DNA from: Polydactylus sextarius
Taxonomy: Eukaryota > Chordata > Actinopteri > Polynemidae
Length of the DNA stretch: 64,000 nucleotides
Reading direction: 5' to 3'
NCBI GenBank assembly: GCA_016801845.1
Contig: CM028906.1
Location: 6,235,001-6,299,000, forward strand
Both the position numbers and the translations under genes were made by a program. Position 1 is the first letter of the stretch; every line of letters starts with the position of its first letter. Of the stretch, positions 38,076 through 50,800 are shown piece after piece. Under the pieces are notes generated by a model, which was not told where the DNA came from, made no database searches, and saw only the letters and a list, made by a program, of their open reading frames with translations.

Positions 38076-40444
38076 ACAACCAAACAAATATAATATATTG
38101 TCTGTTTATTGTTTAGTTCTGGTGTAATGTGGTAAATTTATCAGAATTTTTTGGTTAACAACAGCTGCCTGCTGTGCCTGTTAAGAAAATTGATGAGCAT
38201 GGTGAGACACAACCAAAACAATAAAAGTTGTAGGCCAGAATAATGGAACTGGAATACACTAAAATACTGTGTCAAGCTGAGGGGGAACTGTAATATTTGC
38301 GGGTACATCACTTTGAGCAACTTTTTTCACAGTCACACAGTAATTTGATCCATCGTTGATATGAAAAGATTAATGCAACTTCAACAAAATGTTCTTCAGT
38401 AGCAAGAAAAGATATGAAACTAGTCTGATTAATTCATGTGGGGTTTGGATCTTTTCAATGAATCTGTTTGCAGTAAGTAAAATAGAAAATAAAACAGACT
38501 ACTCTTCTCCTGAGCCAATATGTTGTGTGCAAGCAGTTTATTATGATCCATAGCTTAGTTTTATTGTTAGATGACCTCTAGAGGCTGTAGTAGCTATGAC
38601 AGGAGTAAAAGGAGAAAGTTGGGTGGCAAAATACAAAGAGAACATGGAAATTTAAGAAATAGTTGATTCCAAACCACACAAGCAGATTGAGTGCCTGAAC
38701 CAAAATGAACCATAATGACAAAAGTGTGGTATGCCTGCAGCTGCAGGTGCCTCTATCTTCTTCACTGGGTCCGGTCAAAGGATACATGGTTGTTTGGGCT
38801 AGAGAACCAGACCTGATTAAAAATGAGCAGATAAACATTATCAGATCTACTTGTTTGATGGTTGAATAACATCTGAAACTTTCTCTCCACACTCACTTTA
38901 TGCCTTGACTGAGCAGCTGTGTGGATGAAGGAGCCAAGATCTGAATTTCCTGGAGAGACTGTCTTTGGAACAACTAAAAACCCACATTTGATTTCTGATG
39001 AGGTCAGACAACATGTCACATGGGCTGCCCTCGTTCTTTAATAAGTCCTCATAAATAAATAATGCACCTTCAATCCAAGTTCACGAGAAATGAAATGTTT
39101 CAGATTATGGGTGCACTGAGAAGCATCAGAATGATATTAGATCTCACCATGTGTGCAGGAAATAAATTCTGTCACTGTGTATAACATCAATTTGACGTGC
39201 AATGATTCTAAACCAGGTTTATATGTGACGTTGCACATTACTTGCCTGCTGCGCTGAGGTCTCTGCGGGCTTGGGAACCACATGTGAAACCCCACAGTGA
39301 ACTGCATGCAGGCTGCATAAATATTTTTGATACAAAGAAGCATAAAATTTTAATGTTGCTGGTATTATTCTCTAAAACCAAAGTAAAATGGATGGGCCTG
39401 TGACTGATTTCTCAGATTCTATAACATTACATCAAGATGAACTTGAACTTAAAATTGATTTGTAAATTGATCTGTGAGGGATGTAAGATTTATGACAATT
39501 CCCAAGGTGATTTGTATTAGATAGGCGCAAAACATGTTTTCTAAATGGGCAGGCACAGCTTCATTTAGATAATCTCATGAATCAAACGAGTGCACAAAGT
39601 GAAAAATGATATCAAGATACAGTTAAAGATTCATTACAAGATCTGGCTTTTATAAATGAGCACCCAAGTCATTTTCTGCACATCATACCAGCTTGAACAT
39701 GAACCCAGTACATTAAATTAAAAACTGAAGGCTCCTGCTGAGAAATGGATAAACCTGGACAGAATTGCTTAAATGTGATCTTAGAAATTCTTACTTTGGT
39801 GAAGTGGGAGGAATCATGTGACCTTGCTATTGCAACACTGTTAACCTTCACTTAGGCTGCCTGTTCTTTTTCTTCACAGTATTCTCCTGCTGGTCAATCA
39901 TGTAACTTGATGATCTGTGGATTGTGGACAGACCAATATTAAAGTAATATTAAAGTAAACCAAACTGAACAACTCTTTTGCTTTGCACTATCATCATGAT
40001 CTCATTGTTAATTGCACAATGTAATGGCTAAGGAACACTGACACCATCATTATTTAGATTAGTTTTTCTAATTCTGGCAGCAGAAAACTGAAATGAAGAC
40101 TCAATTTATGGAAGAGCATCTGCTACTGTGCAACTAAAACACAAAGGGGGTAGTGCTTTTGTTTTTCCCAGGAGGTTTGGTTAAACTTACTCCAGGAAGT
40201 GAATATGGTGGATGGTATAAAAACAACAGTGGAAAAACAGTGTCAAAGGTGGAAAAAAAGACACAGATGTAAAGCAATAGAAACCGAGGTAAAAGTTAAG
40301 TGTTTTTTTAAGGTCCCTTAGCTCCCATTGATGTGGTGTCCCGCTAGGATTAGTCCCAGTAGTCAGAACTATGAAGAAAGCCCCAAACCAGCATTCACAC
40401 AGCATTTCCCCCTCTAGATTATCCCTCTATTAACTCTACTTCTT
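36206..40444. other. Unassigned intergenic stretch with long (TG)n
   Basis: No gene seen. A 26-unit (GT)n microsatellite spans 38020-38071. A 71-codon hydrophobic minus frame (36732-36947) is noted but unsupported. Confidence 0.45.
38020..38071. repeat. (GT)n microsatellite
   Basis: About 26 uninterrupted GT units; alternating purine-pyrimidine, so Z-DNA-prone. Confidence 0.97.
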
Positions 40445-40690
40445 ATCCCATAAGGTTTGCCTGGGGGCTGGAGACAGTCCCATGTGACACTGGGCAAGAG
40501 GCAGGGTACACAGTCACTCACAATCGTATCTACAGATCATTTAGAGAAGCCAGTTATGCCAACCTGCATGTGGCATGTGCAGAAGACAGACCATACAAAC
40601 TCCATCCAGAAGGGCCCCAGATGACTGGAAGTATTGAACCCAGAACCTGAGGATTTTAACCACTGGACTACCTGCAGCTGCTACCAGTGA
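40445..40690 (-). repeat. Teleost tRNA-SINE-like repeat, inverted copy
   Basis: On the plus strand it reads GGCTGGAGACAGTCCCATGT, ACTGGGCAAGAGGCAGGGTA, CAACCTGCATGTGGCATGTG, ACCATACAAACTCCATCCAG, GAACCCAGAACC, AACCACTGGACTACCTGCAG: the reverse complement of the family at 27305-27560. Confidence 0.75.
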
Positions 40691-43600
40691 CTAACAAACA
40701 ACTTGCCTTGTTAGTCATGTCTCTAACACTCCCACTGGCATCCAGAAACAAACATCTGTAATTCATCGTACCTGCTGTAGCTTTGTCTGGGACATCCATC
40801 TTCAGTAAACTCCACTTTGTTGCTTTGTCCCAGTATTTTGTAGTTATGCTAATTCACATCATATTTTGAGTATTGAGTAGTGTCTATTCTTTAAAAGTGA
40901 CACAACATACACCAGAAAAAAGTCTGTATTCATAGTCAGTTAAAAAAAACATTACATCATTACATTTTAGGGTGTATTGCTGATGGACACTCTTCTGCCA
41001 TAATGCAAAGGAGTTGATCCCAGCCCAGCTGGAAAACATTTAGACTAATTATGTATGATGATGATGATGACACAAAGGCTAAAGTGATTGTATTTGCACA
41101 AATCACATCGTCATTTCCAAGCAGTATTAAACAGTAATGTATGTTGTATCATAACTAAAAAACAGTAAAGTTGAAAGATTATTATATAGTATACAGTGTG
41201 TAATTAGTATGTGGTAAAAAACTGGGACAGAGCTTACTTGTGAAGTCAGGAAGACTGCGGTGGGTTCAGAAGAAAGTGGAAACAAATAATGTGTAACTGA
41301 AGAGGAAAAGGAAGGAGAGAAGATGAAAGTGTGGAGTACTTTCAGTCTTGTGAGTGGCCACCACTGATCTCGATACCCGAGACCTCGTGATTATCTGGGG
41401 GAACTATGTAAAAGAGTGAGACAAGAGCCAGAGACAGTATGAAGAGCTGAGGACAGATTTACGGTAGTTTTATGTCATGTACGAGTTAAAAACTGAGCTT
41501 ATATAAGCACAAAGCGCGGAAAACTGGTAGAGGTTTCACGACACAGCTCATCTGAGATCCAGACAGTCTTCTCTAGTGTCAAACCACCACATGTCACCGA
41601 GCTTAAAGTGTGGAGGACTCAATGGATGAAGGAAATAAAGCATTTCTTCTTTTTTTGTCCATGCGAGGCCTCTGTCAGCTCAATGCTGCAGTGAAACAAA
41701 CAAACACACAGCTGCCAGCTGTGAGCATCTTGGCAAACATGTCAGTCAACTGAGAGTGACGACAGCTGCAGGCATCAACACTTAAAACAACCACAAGCCA
41801 AAACATCATAAAAGTTATATAAAGAACATTTACATGGGGATTTGACAGTAGATAATACAAAACTACAGCTTATCATTACTGCATAGATACTTACTTACTG
41901 TTAATGGAAGAAAAATTACATCCTCAACACTATGCAAAATCTGAATGAAAAAAAAAAAAAAAAAAAAAAAAAAACAGCAGTGAAAAAAATAGCACAACTT
42001 ATCATTCCCTAGAGCCAGAGAACTTTAAATGAAACTTCCACATGGTGCTGAGACGCTTCCACAGGCGATTTGAATTGTAGAAAGATGAGAAATGGAAAAC
42101 CAATCTTCCACAGCTGCACTGAAAAATAACTGCAGCAGAAGCGGTAACTTACAGGCCATCAGCTGGCTTGTAAAAGTTACGACCATAGGCAGTTCAAGCA
42201 TGCACAGTTTAACAAGGACCTAATGAAAAAACTACAGTCTCCTGGCGATAATGGCAGCACATGCAGATACCAGTCATGAACATAAAAGGTTTCAGAAGTC
42301 AAAATTTGGGGTCAACTGATCGTCTGGATGGCTTCTGTCTTTATTGACAGGGAGGAGATTTGACCGGCGTCCAAGTATCTGTTGTCAAGATGTTATGAAA
42401 ATATCTGAATAAATGATTCTGTATGGTGTCAGCCTGAGCTTAGTGGAACATAAAGATAAAATATTTCTATAAAATGATCCCAAAGCCATCAATCTGGACC
42501 CAAAACTCATTAATAGCTTTTTTCTCCACATTTCTATTACAATGAACTTAATTTCACTTAATTACCAGTCAACTTCTGAGTTTAGCAGTTTAAATTGTGA
42601 GGTTCAGTTTGAGAGATAAACTGTTCCAATAAACAAATTTTTAGAAGTGTTCAGTTGAGTGTTTGCAGCTCCACATGGGAAAATAACAAACACACACTCT
42701 TGAATCTTATACAGCAGTTTAATAGCTGCAATCAAGTCCATGCACAGAATCTCAATACAGAAGTATTGTATCATCACTTGTACTAACTTTATTCATAGTG
42801 CTTTTGCTCCTCTGACCTCCATCAGTTGTAATGTGAGAGTGTGAAGATTGTAAATAAAGCAGGAAGTGTCAAGAACCTGGTGAATATTTTTTGGCTCTTA
42901 TTCAATAAAAGTGAATAAAGAGAACATAAATATATTCTTATGCAGGGCGAAGGAAGATTTTTCTTTAAAACCTCACGCTGCACTCTCAATCTGTGGTGTG
43001 GTTTTGGTTTTTGAAAAATTAGAAATAGCACCTTGCAGTTGTAAGTCTGCACCAGCTAGTCCAGTTGCATGTAATTAGCATAAGTTTTTTTGCAAGTGGA
43101 ACAATGCTCATATCTGAAGCCAATGATCAGAAAAGAGCCGGTATTCATCGAAGTAACACACTATATTCAATCTGTTATCACAACAATGTGACTTTTTACA
43201 ATTATATTACGCAGCAATGACAGTAGTTTTTAATCCACCATCAACTTTAATGGTCACAGTTGAAAACCGGTAAATTTTAACTTCAACTGGAAGAATCCTC
43301 CTCAAATATATTCAAAACTATTGTCTGACAGAAGAATCAGCAGTGAACGGGGTGTTTTGAAGTTTCCAAAAAGATAAATTAGTGACAGTGCCTGAGTGTG
43401 TATCTTTACTTTTGTGGTGTTCATGTGCAGTTTTCTTTGTTCAGGAGGTAGCTCAGTTTCAAATTTATGAAACCAAGCAGCACTGTTTAAATATTCTATT
43501 GCTTCTGTCTGTAATATGGACGAAGATACAATATATATTTCTGTGCATGTAGATGTAGTCATTTCATTAATATTTCTACTTACTGCTGTATGTATAAACT

Positions 43601-44254
43601 GCCCCATTCATATAGTAATTCATTAATATAAATTTCATTTCATTTTATTTTGTATCTGTCTTCCAGAACCTATCAATCTTATGAGGTCCTATTTTACACC
43701 AGAAGAATGTATCTCTTATTCATGTTTCCCCCACAACCATTAATGTTCATCATAACTGAGACATTATACCAATATTTTCTAACACAATCCAGAAACATGT
43801 GTAAGAGAAACCACCCACAAACAATGTCAATGCATTAAATTTCGGATTTTAGTAACAGAAGCACTCCTGTGAGTTTTCATCTGAGAAAAACTATGTTGAC
43901 AGTTTCAACATAAGTGTGGGGGTGGAACTGAATTCATTTAAAAGTTTATTAAAAATATATTCTTCCTGTTCAGTGCAGAGGTTGTGTGTTAGATAATGAA
44001 TAGACTCTCAAAGCTCTTAAACAACACTGTCCCCTGTTGGTGGTGTCTGCTGCACTGAAGGACAATAACATGAGAGAACATGGTCTTAAAAAACACACCG
44101 TTGTCATTTAAATGCTCTTCTTTAATATTAAATACATTACTCTCTATAAACATAACATTTATCCACATATAAAAGCAAGTATTGGTATTTACACTCAAGC
44201 AATCTCCTGGAACTATTCAAAAACATCCCTTTGTCTCCTCAGCAGTGATTGTCA
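40691..44254. other. Unassigned intergenic stretch left of BBS4
   Basis: No gene seen. It has a poly-A tract at 41949-41974 and short frames only. Confidence 0.45.
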
Positions 44255-44705
44255 CGGCATTTTATTCACATTTATTTAGCTGCAGATTCCCAGCAGCAAA
44301 TGTCAATGCAAGGAAAAGTCATCATTTCACCTTATTGCTAAGCTCATCCTAGTATTAACACTTGCAACTGCACAAGCCCACAAACTACCGGAACGTCGAC
44401 TATACACGTTCTTTAACAGCAACATCTACTGGAATTATTTTGACGTGTGCACTAAACCTGCCACATATACACAGATTTATTCAGTTATTTTATTTATTTA
44501 TTTATTTTTAAAAAAAGTCATAAGCAATGTAGTTGACATTCAGTGTTCCTGAAATGAATAGTGTGACAGATGTACACTGACCCTGCAGCCGAACCAGAGG
44601 CCTACAACTGAAGGCTTCATGATGAACTACCTTGAGCTGGAAAACTTTCCTCCACAACACAAGTCTGGTCTAATCATCCAGTAATATTAAAGCCACCGCG
44701 CTAAT
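44255..44705 (-). other. bbs4: Probable BBS4 3' UTR with polyadenylation signals
   Basis: Downstream of the stop on the minus strand, AATAAA hexamers repeat at 44484-44507, in a (TTTA)n tract on the plus strand, and another lies near 44260. The transcript end is inferred; cDNA would be needed to choose among the signals. Confidence 0.45.
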
Positions 44706-44854
44706 TTATTCCTCTACTTTTGTCTTCCTCTTGGAGGTTTTGGGTTTGGTGTTGTCAGACTCTACAGGTTCTGGGGAACCTGGAGGATCAGAGGGCGGGC
44801 TGGGGGCTTTATCAACATCAGGTTCGAGTGGCATGGAGGGACCTTTGGAAACTC
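44706..44854 (-). CDS. bbs4: BBS4 terminal coding exon 16 (stop)
   Basis: Encodes the tail GVSKGPSMPLEPDVDK, a Pro/Ser-rich stretch, and KTSKRKTKVEE, then TAA at 44706-44708. MPLEP parallels the human LPLEPEP segment; the rest is divergent. An AATAAA hexamer overlaps the stop codon (minus strand, 44705-44710). Confidence 0.92.
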
Positions 44855-47800
44855 CTGAAAATAAACACAAAAGGATAATAGCTATTATGTTTTTCATCAA
44901 AGGTACCTTAAAAAATGTTTCTGGTGACTGTTGAGCTTCACAAAAGCAAACAATCACTCTCCATCTTTCATTCACTAGAAAACCCACAGAGGACAAATTC
45001 AAGCATCTGCTTCCTCTAATGCAATCTCAACCTGACTGTGACCGACCGCGCAGGCCACAGTTCACTTTTTGTTTACTTTTCAAACATGCAAATATGCACC
45101 AATAGAGCCCTACAGAGGCCAACAGAAACACTGATGCACTGTGTTTACATATGACCCACACTGAAACCATGACACCGTGTCATTTATTGAAGCTGACTGT
45201 GGAGAAAGATCCCAAGTTAAATACTCCACATTTTAACTGATGTTTATCATGAACTCTCCTGAGATACATTATTTGTTTTACAAGACAAGGGGGGGTTAAT
45301 ACCTGGGTGGCTTGTTCATGTTAGAGATTATATATTAACAAGCTGCAAAATACATATCTACAAACTACATCTGTATATTCACAACCAGGTTGTCTTTGAA
45401 CACTTGGTTGTAGTGTTGGAAAGCAGAGAGCTTGTCAGAGCTGTGTAATTTACTGGATGTAAAGTGTCAGTTAGTCACTGAACATGGATGCATTGTTCTG
45501 GTGTTATTTGTTAGCAGCTATACAAAAACACAGCCCGCAGGCTCTTGTGAAGAAAAGCACTCCTGTCCACTTACCTCTGAGAGCTGTAAGCTGCTACAAT
45601 AATTTCAGAGTAGCCTCGAATTTATTAGCTTACCTGTCATTTTTCCACACTACTGACTTTCTTTTGTTGCCCAGAATTTATACTAGCTAGAGGTTAGCTT
45701 CTTTTTTCACATATTCCTTCTTGCCTCAGTCCATATATTCAATCTGGTGCAGCAGTGCAGGCAAGAGGCTGCGGACACGCAGGCAAGAGATATTTTAAGT
45801 TCCCATCTTAAATGAAAAATTGGGCTTTGGTTTAATAGAGAGTGGTGGGGGCTGTGAAATTTGTCATAATCTGCGCTGGCAGAGGAGCACTGGACTCCTC
45901 TGATGGATCTTTTTTTCTTAACTCATTTGAAATTTACACTCAGAACAAACTTCACAGAGATATTTGCCCTGATGTGGATTTGTCAGGTTTTACACACGCG
46001 CACACGCTGACACACACAGTTCAGCTTCAACATTTGATCGAAACATCACAGCAGAATCTTCACTTTATATAAACCATACTGCTGGGCTGTACCTGTTGGT
46101 AGCTGGATATTCTTGTTGTAGCTGGCAGCAGAAGACATGGCCTGACCCAGCGCTTGATTAGTACCGAGGGGAGCACCGGGGGTTTTGGCAGCTGCTGCCG
46201 AGTTTGGTTTTGATTTGGAATCTTTTCCCGGTTTGGTCCACACCAAACTCTCTGCCACCTGCAGAGCAGCTCCCATCTTCTGAGCCATGTCCATCAGCTG
46301 TTGGTGACAAAGCTTGATAATGAGTAATTACTCTACAGCTAAGACACACAGACAACAAGGAGGACTACAGTACCTCAGGATCAAACTCAAAGCTACTGCT
46401 GCTGTCTCGAAGCACGTTCACTTTCCTCTCCATCTCCTGATACTGCTCCAGAGCTCCTTTCTTGTCACCGTGATTGTAGAGGAAGATTGCAAAGTTCAGG
46501 TTAACCAGGGGATTGGATCTGTAGGAAATTGATCCCCAAAGAAACAAGAGGTATCTATTAAACTGATACAGCTTCAGATGCATCTTTACGTAACACTTAA
46601 GGTAGAATATAAGACAGACTCACTCATCCATAGTCACAGCTTGTTCATATGCTCTGGTGGCATTCTCAACATCCTCCAAGTTAGTCAGAGCAACTATTAT
46701 TCACAAGAAACAAATAGATGCAAACTGTTACAGAATTAACGTCAATTACAAAGAGCTTTTGAACAAGAAAGCAAAGAAATAAGTGCTATCAGCAGCATGA
46801 ATTAGCCACTGCCTTTTCAGTTTGTTGAAAATGTAGTCCATCTGTCAGCTACAATTTGTTCCTTTTTCAAAATCGGTATAAAAACTGAACAGCTGACTGA
46901 GCTGATTTTTTTTAAAGGCAGCATTAAATCATAAATGCTTCTGACTCAGTACCTGCCAGCAACATGTAGAGTTCCCCCGTGCGTGGGTTCAGGTTGATGG
47001 CTGCACTGAGGAAGTGGAAGGCTGAGGCGTACTGCTGCATGGTCAGATGTACCAGCCCCAGGTTGTACAACACTTTCCAGTCAAAAGGAGACAGGTAGTG
47101 GGCACGCTTCAGGCAGCTGATGGCCTGTGGGAAAAAATGAAGTTGGTAGAAAGTTGTCCAAAGTACCTTAATAATATGTGAAGAACAATTGTAGAAACTA
47201 CAGATACAAGGGATTTATAATTATAGAACAACTTGAAAAACAATGAATAGATTTAGTCCAATTGTAGTTAGTCCAATTCATCATATATACAAGGAAAATT
47301 AACAGCAGCTTTCAACATATCATCCACAAAGGCCTGCTCATCACACAGTAAACACACAGTATGAGTGACAGTTGTTGAAAAATTAAAGGCCCAATCCACA
47401 GTTGGACAACAAATGACAAAGAGTAGCCCTGATGTGGGTGTTTCATTTTAGCAGTTTGAAGCTCGACTCTGGTTGTTTTGACTGTCGAGGGCTGTAATCA
47501 ACCAAAGAAATTCTTGGTCGACTGAAGCCCTGAAATTTCAACTAAAAATCGACTAATCTGTGGAGGAATATTTGGACAATTGTTTTTTCATGTTATAATA
47601 ATTGACTCTGTGTATGTCCTCGCACAGAGCGAGACAGAACATAGGAGCTCATAGGAGCGGCCGAGACACGAAAAGACTATTAACTTAATATCATTTTTGC
47701 GTTTGGATGATTGAGGAGGCTCAACATCCAGCGTGGTTGGGTGCATCTGAAGGATGCTGCCATTGTTGCAGAAGGGTGACCCTGCAGTTATAAAATGATT

Positions 47801-50800
47801 ATTAGGCTAAAACATTTAAATATGCCAATTCTGATATGTTCATATACTCAAAATGGACAGAGCAACCTAACGCAGACATGTTAGCTTACTGTTATTAGGT
47901 TATATGCCGTGTTCAGGGGCGGACAGGGAATCTGTGTAATCTGGACAAGTCCAGAACGGCCGCCCAGTCGACAGCTGTCGGCCGTCCGTAGTCCCGACAA
48001 TCCCAACAGTCCCGCCACTTTTTTTAATTTATATATTGGTCTGTCCGGCCCATAAAACCTGTAGATCAGTGGCCCAGTTGACACTGGCCTGGTCCAATCA
48101 GTGCAAGAGTTTGTTTCCCAACCACCGGCCCTTGACACACGCTGGTCTGTGGCCCATTCGTATTAAAATTATATGAAACTGACACACCAAAAAATTGACC
48201 AGTCAGAAATTTGGTTGAACCAGAACATATCGACCAATAAATCGACCAGTTGACAGGAAGATTATAGCCCTAGACTGTTGTATGTGAATGTTTGTATTTC
48301 TTTTCAAAATGGGAAACCACTGTAATGACAGATGTTTTCTTTTGTTATGTGAACTACCTTCATTAAGTCCTTCATTGAGAAAAACCAAAAAAACAACATT
48401 ACTCACAGCCACATATTTCTTTTTCCCAAAGAAGCACATGCCGATGTTGTTCCAGAGAGGTGGGCTCTCCGGCACAGCGCATGCTGCTACTCGGTACTTG
48501 TTCATGGCCACATCAAAGTCACCGTGGGTCTGCATCATGCTGCCTGCAGCCAGGATGGCCTGGAAATAAAAACAATGATTAGACAGATATTAGAGGAAGA
48601 CAGACTCTTTGAAAGAGCAAATGATGAAAGACACACTACACCACAAGACAGAGAATGACCTTATATTTTGACTGAAATGCTTAAGAAGGCCTATACACTG
48701 TCCTGAGGTCATTTGTAACAAACTAAATTCATTCCAAAGCTTATTTGTTCTAGTGGCCACATACCTTATAGTTGTTGGGGTCAAACGTGAGAGCATTTCC
48801 AAGGTGCTCAAAAGCTTTTTGGTATTTTCCAAGCTGACAAGAGACAAACACAGAAAATTATACGAGTTTTTAGATGTTTCTGATGTCACTCTTGTGTCAT
48901 ATGGCTTGTCGTTCACATACACTTGATGTCACTGAAAAGATAACGAAACAAAATCCAACCTACCTGTAAAAACAGTAGGCCAAGAGTAGTCAGGAGCTCA
49001 GTATTCTCTGGAGAGTATCTGAATTGAGAATGAGACGAGCCAAATGAAAAATGTCACTTTATCTGTGCCTGTAATTACATTTAATGCCTGTACTTATTCT
49101 TGAGCAAACACAGTTCATATTCTGCGAATTTGCTGATTATTCAATCAGACTTTGTTCAGCATAATGGTGGAGTATTAATTATGACCTGTGGGGGGACAAC
49201 GGAGCTCAAAGAAAAAATGGCAGAGGCAGATCTGAATTAAAATAAGACTCTCAGTAGTGTGTCTCATTAGAAGCAACACAGTATTGGGGCACTTGATTAA
49301 TTCATTTATCCCCAACAGGAGGTAACTATAATGAGCTCTATTATAGACACTGGTGTCATTTCCTTATTTATGCCACAGCCTAATGTTTAAATATTTAACA
49401 CGTGAATAGAAGTGGAAATGAACAGAATTTATACTGAAGTGAAAAGGACCCCGGGTTAAATGTGGCAGAGCTGGAGCTTTGACTGACAGAGGACCATTTC
49501 CTCAAATGAGCTTGAAAGACCGAAAATCATCACATAAATTAAGAGGGAACCCCTTTGGAGGTAACCGGCCCCCAAAGAAACAATGTGTTTTATGCTTCTT
49601 TTAGTAAACTGACAGAGAGCCATCATGAGCAAAACTGTCATGCTGAGGCTGCGCAATTCTCAACAGTTATTAATAAAATATTCCTTTGTTACTTGTCTTT
49701 GAGGAAAAGTTCGCTGTGGTAAACAATCCCTGAACTTGAAACATAATACATCAGTATGATGGAATGATTTTTAAATGTCTGTCTACAATATTCAAAAACA
49801 TTTACATAACCACGGTAGCAGCTCAAAGTACAATATACCTAGAAAGGTTTTTTCATTAAATATTACTCCCACACATTCTGCTCTTTTAATGCCTTTTAAG
49901 TGCCTTTTAACATTGCCTATATTTGCATTTTACTTACTCCACTGCTCTCTTATACACTTCAATGGCCTTGTCAGTTTCTCCAGCCAGCAAATGAACTTGC
50001 CCAAGCATCATGAAAGTCTTGTCATGTTTATTTATCTGGAGAGCTATGTTTAGATGCTCTTCAGCCTGATAGAGAGAGAAGATCAAAATGATGAAATCAC
50101 TGTGGAATTAGTACGATTTGTAGACTGCATAGTGTTGGTAAAAATCAGCATACTCACATTCTTGAAGTCTTTGATGAAAAAGTAGCACACACCCAGATTA
50201 TGACTGATTTCCTGGGATGAAGAAATGTAAAATATTACACAGGGTGCATGTTTTAGTCAACAGGGCTATATAAAGCTGACATAAATTTAATTTCTAAATC
50301 TAAAGGTTATTTAAGACAACAGCTCTGTGGAATATAGATTCTACACTATTACTGACAGCAGCATTAAAGGGGACAGTTTAAATAACTAAAAAATATAACT
50401 GTGAGTGATTAATGGTCCTGTCTGGCAGGTTTAATACCGTTTTATAGGCTTCAGCCTTGGATCAGTTTTGGCAGTGCATCTATGAAGTTGTTTTTGATAA
50501 ATTGTTGTGTAAGTGAGAAACAGAGGTTCAGTCTGGACATGTCCCGTTCTAAATGCAGGGAAGATTTGCCAGGAAAACTTTAAGACAAAGCAGAAACTTA
50601 AGTGTTTCTTTTCCCTTACCCAGTCTTTCTCATTGAGTCTTGCTGCTTCGTGATAGAATTCAATGGCTGCCTTGTGCTTTCCCAGGAGAAATCTGTGGAA
50701 AGAAGAAGCAACAATAGTCCATATGTGAAATTAACCCATCTCATTCACAGCATGGTGAATAGCTGCTCTTAAAATTCTGCAACAGTAGAAAATTGTCACC

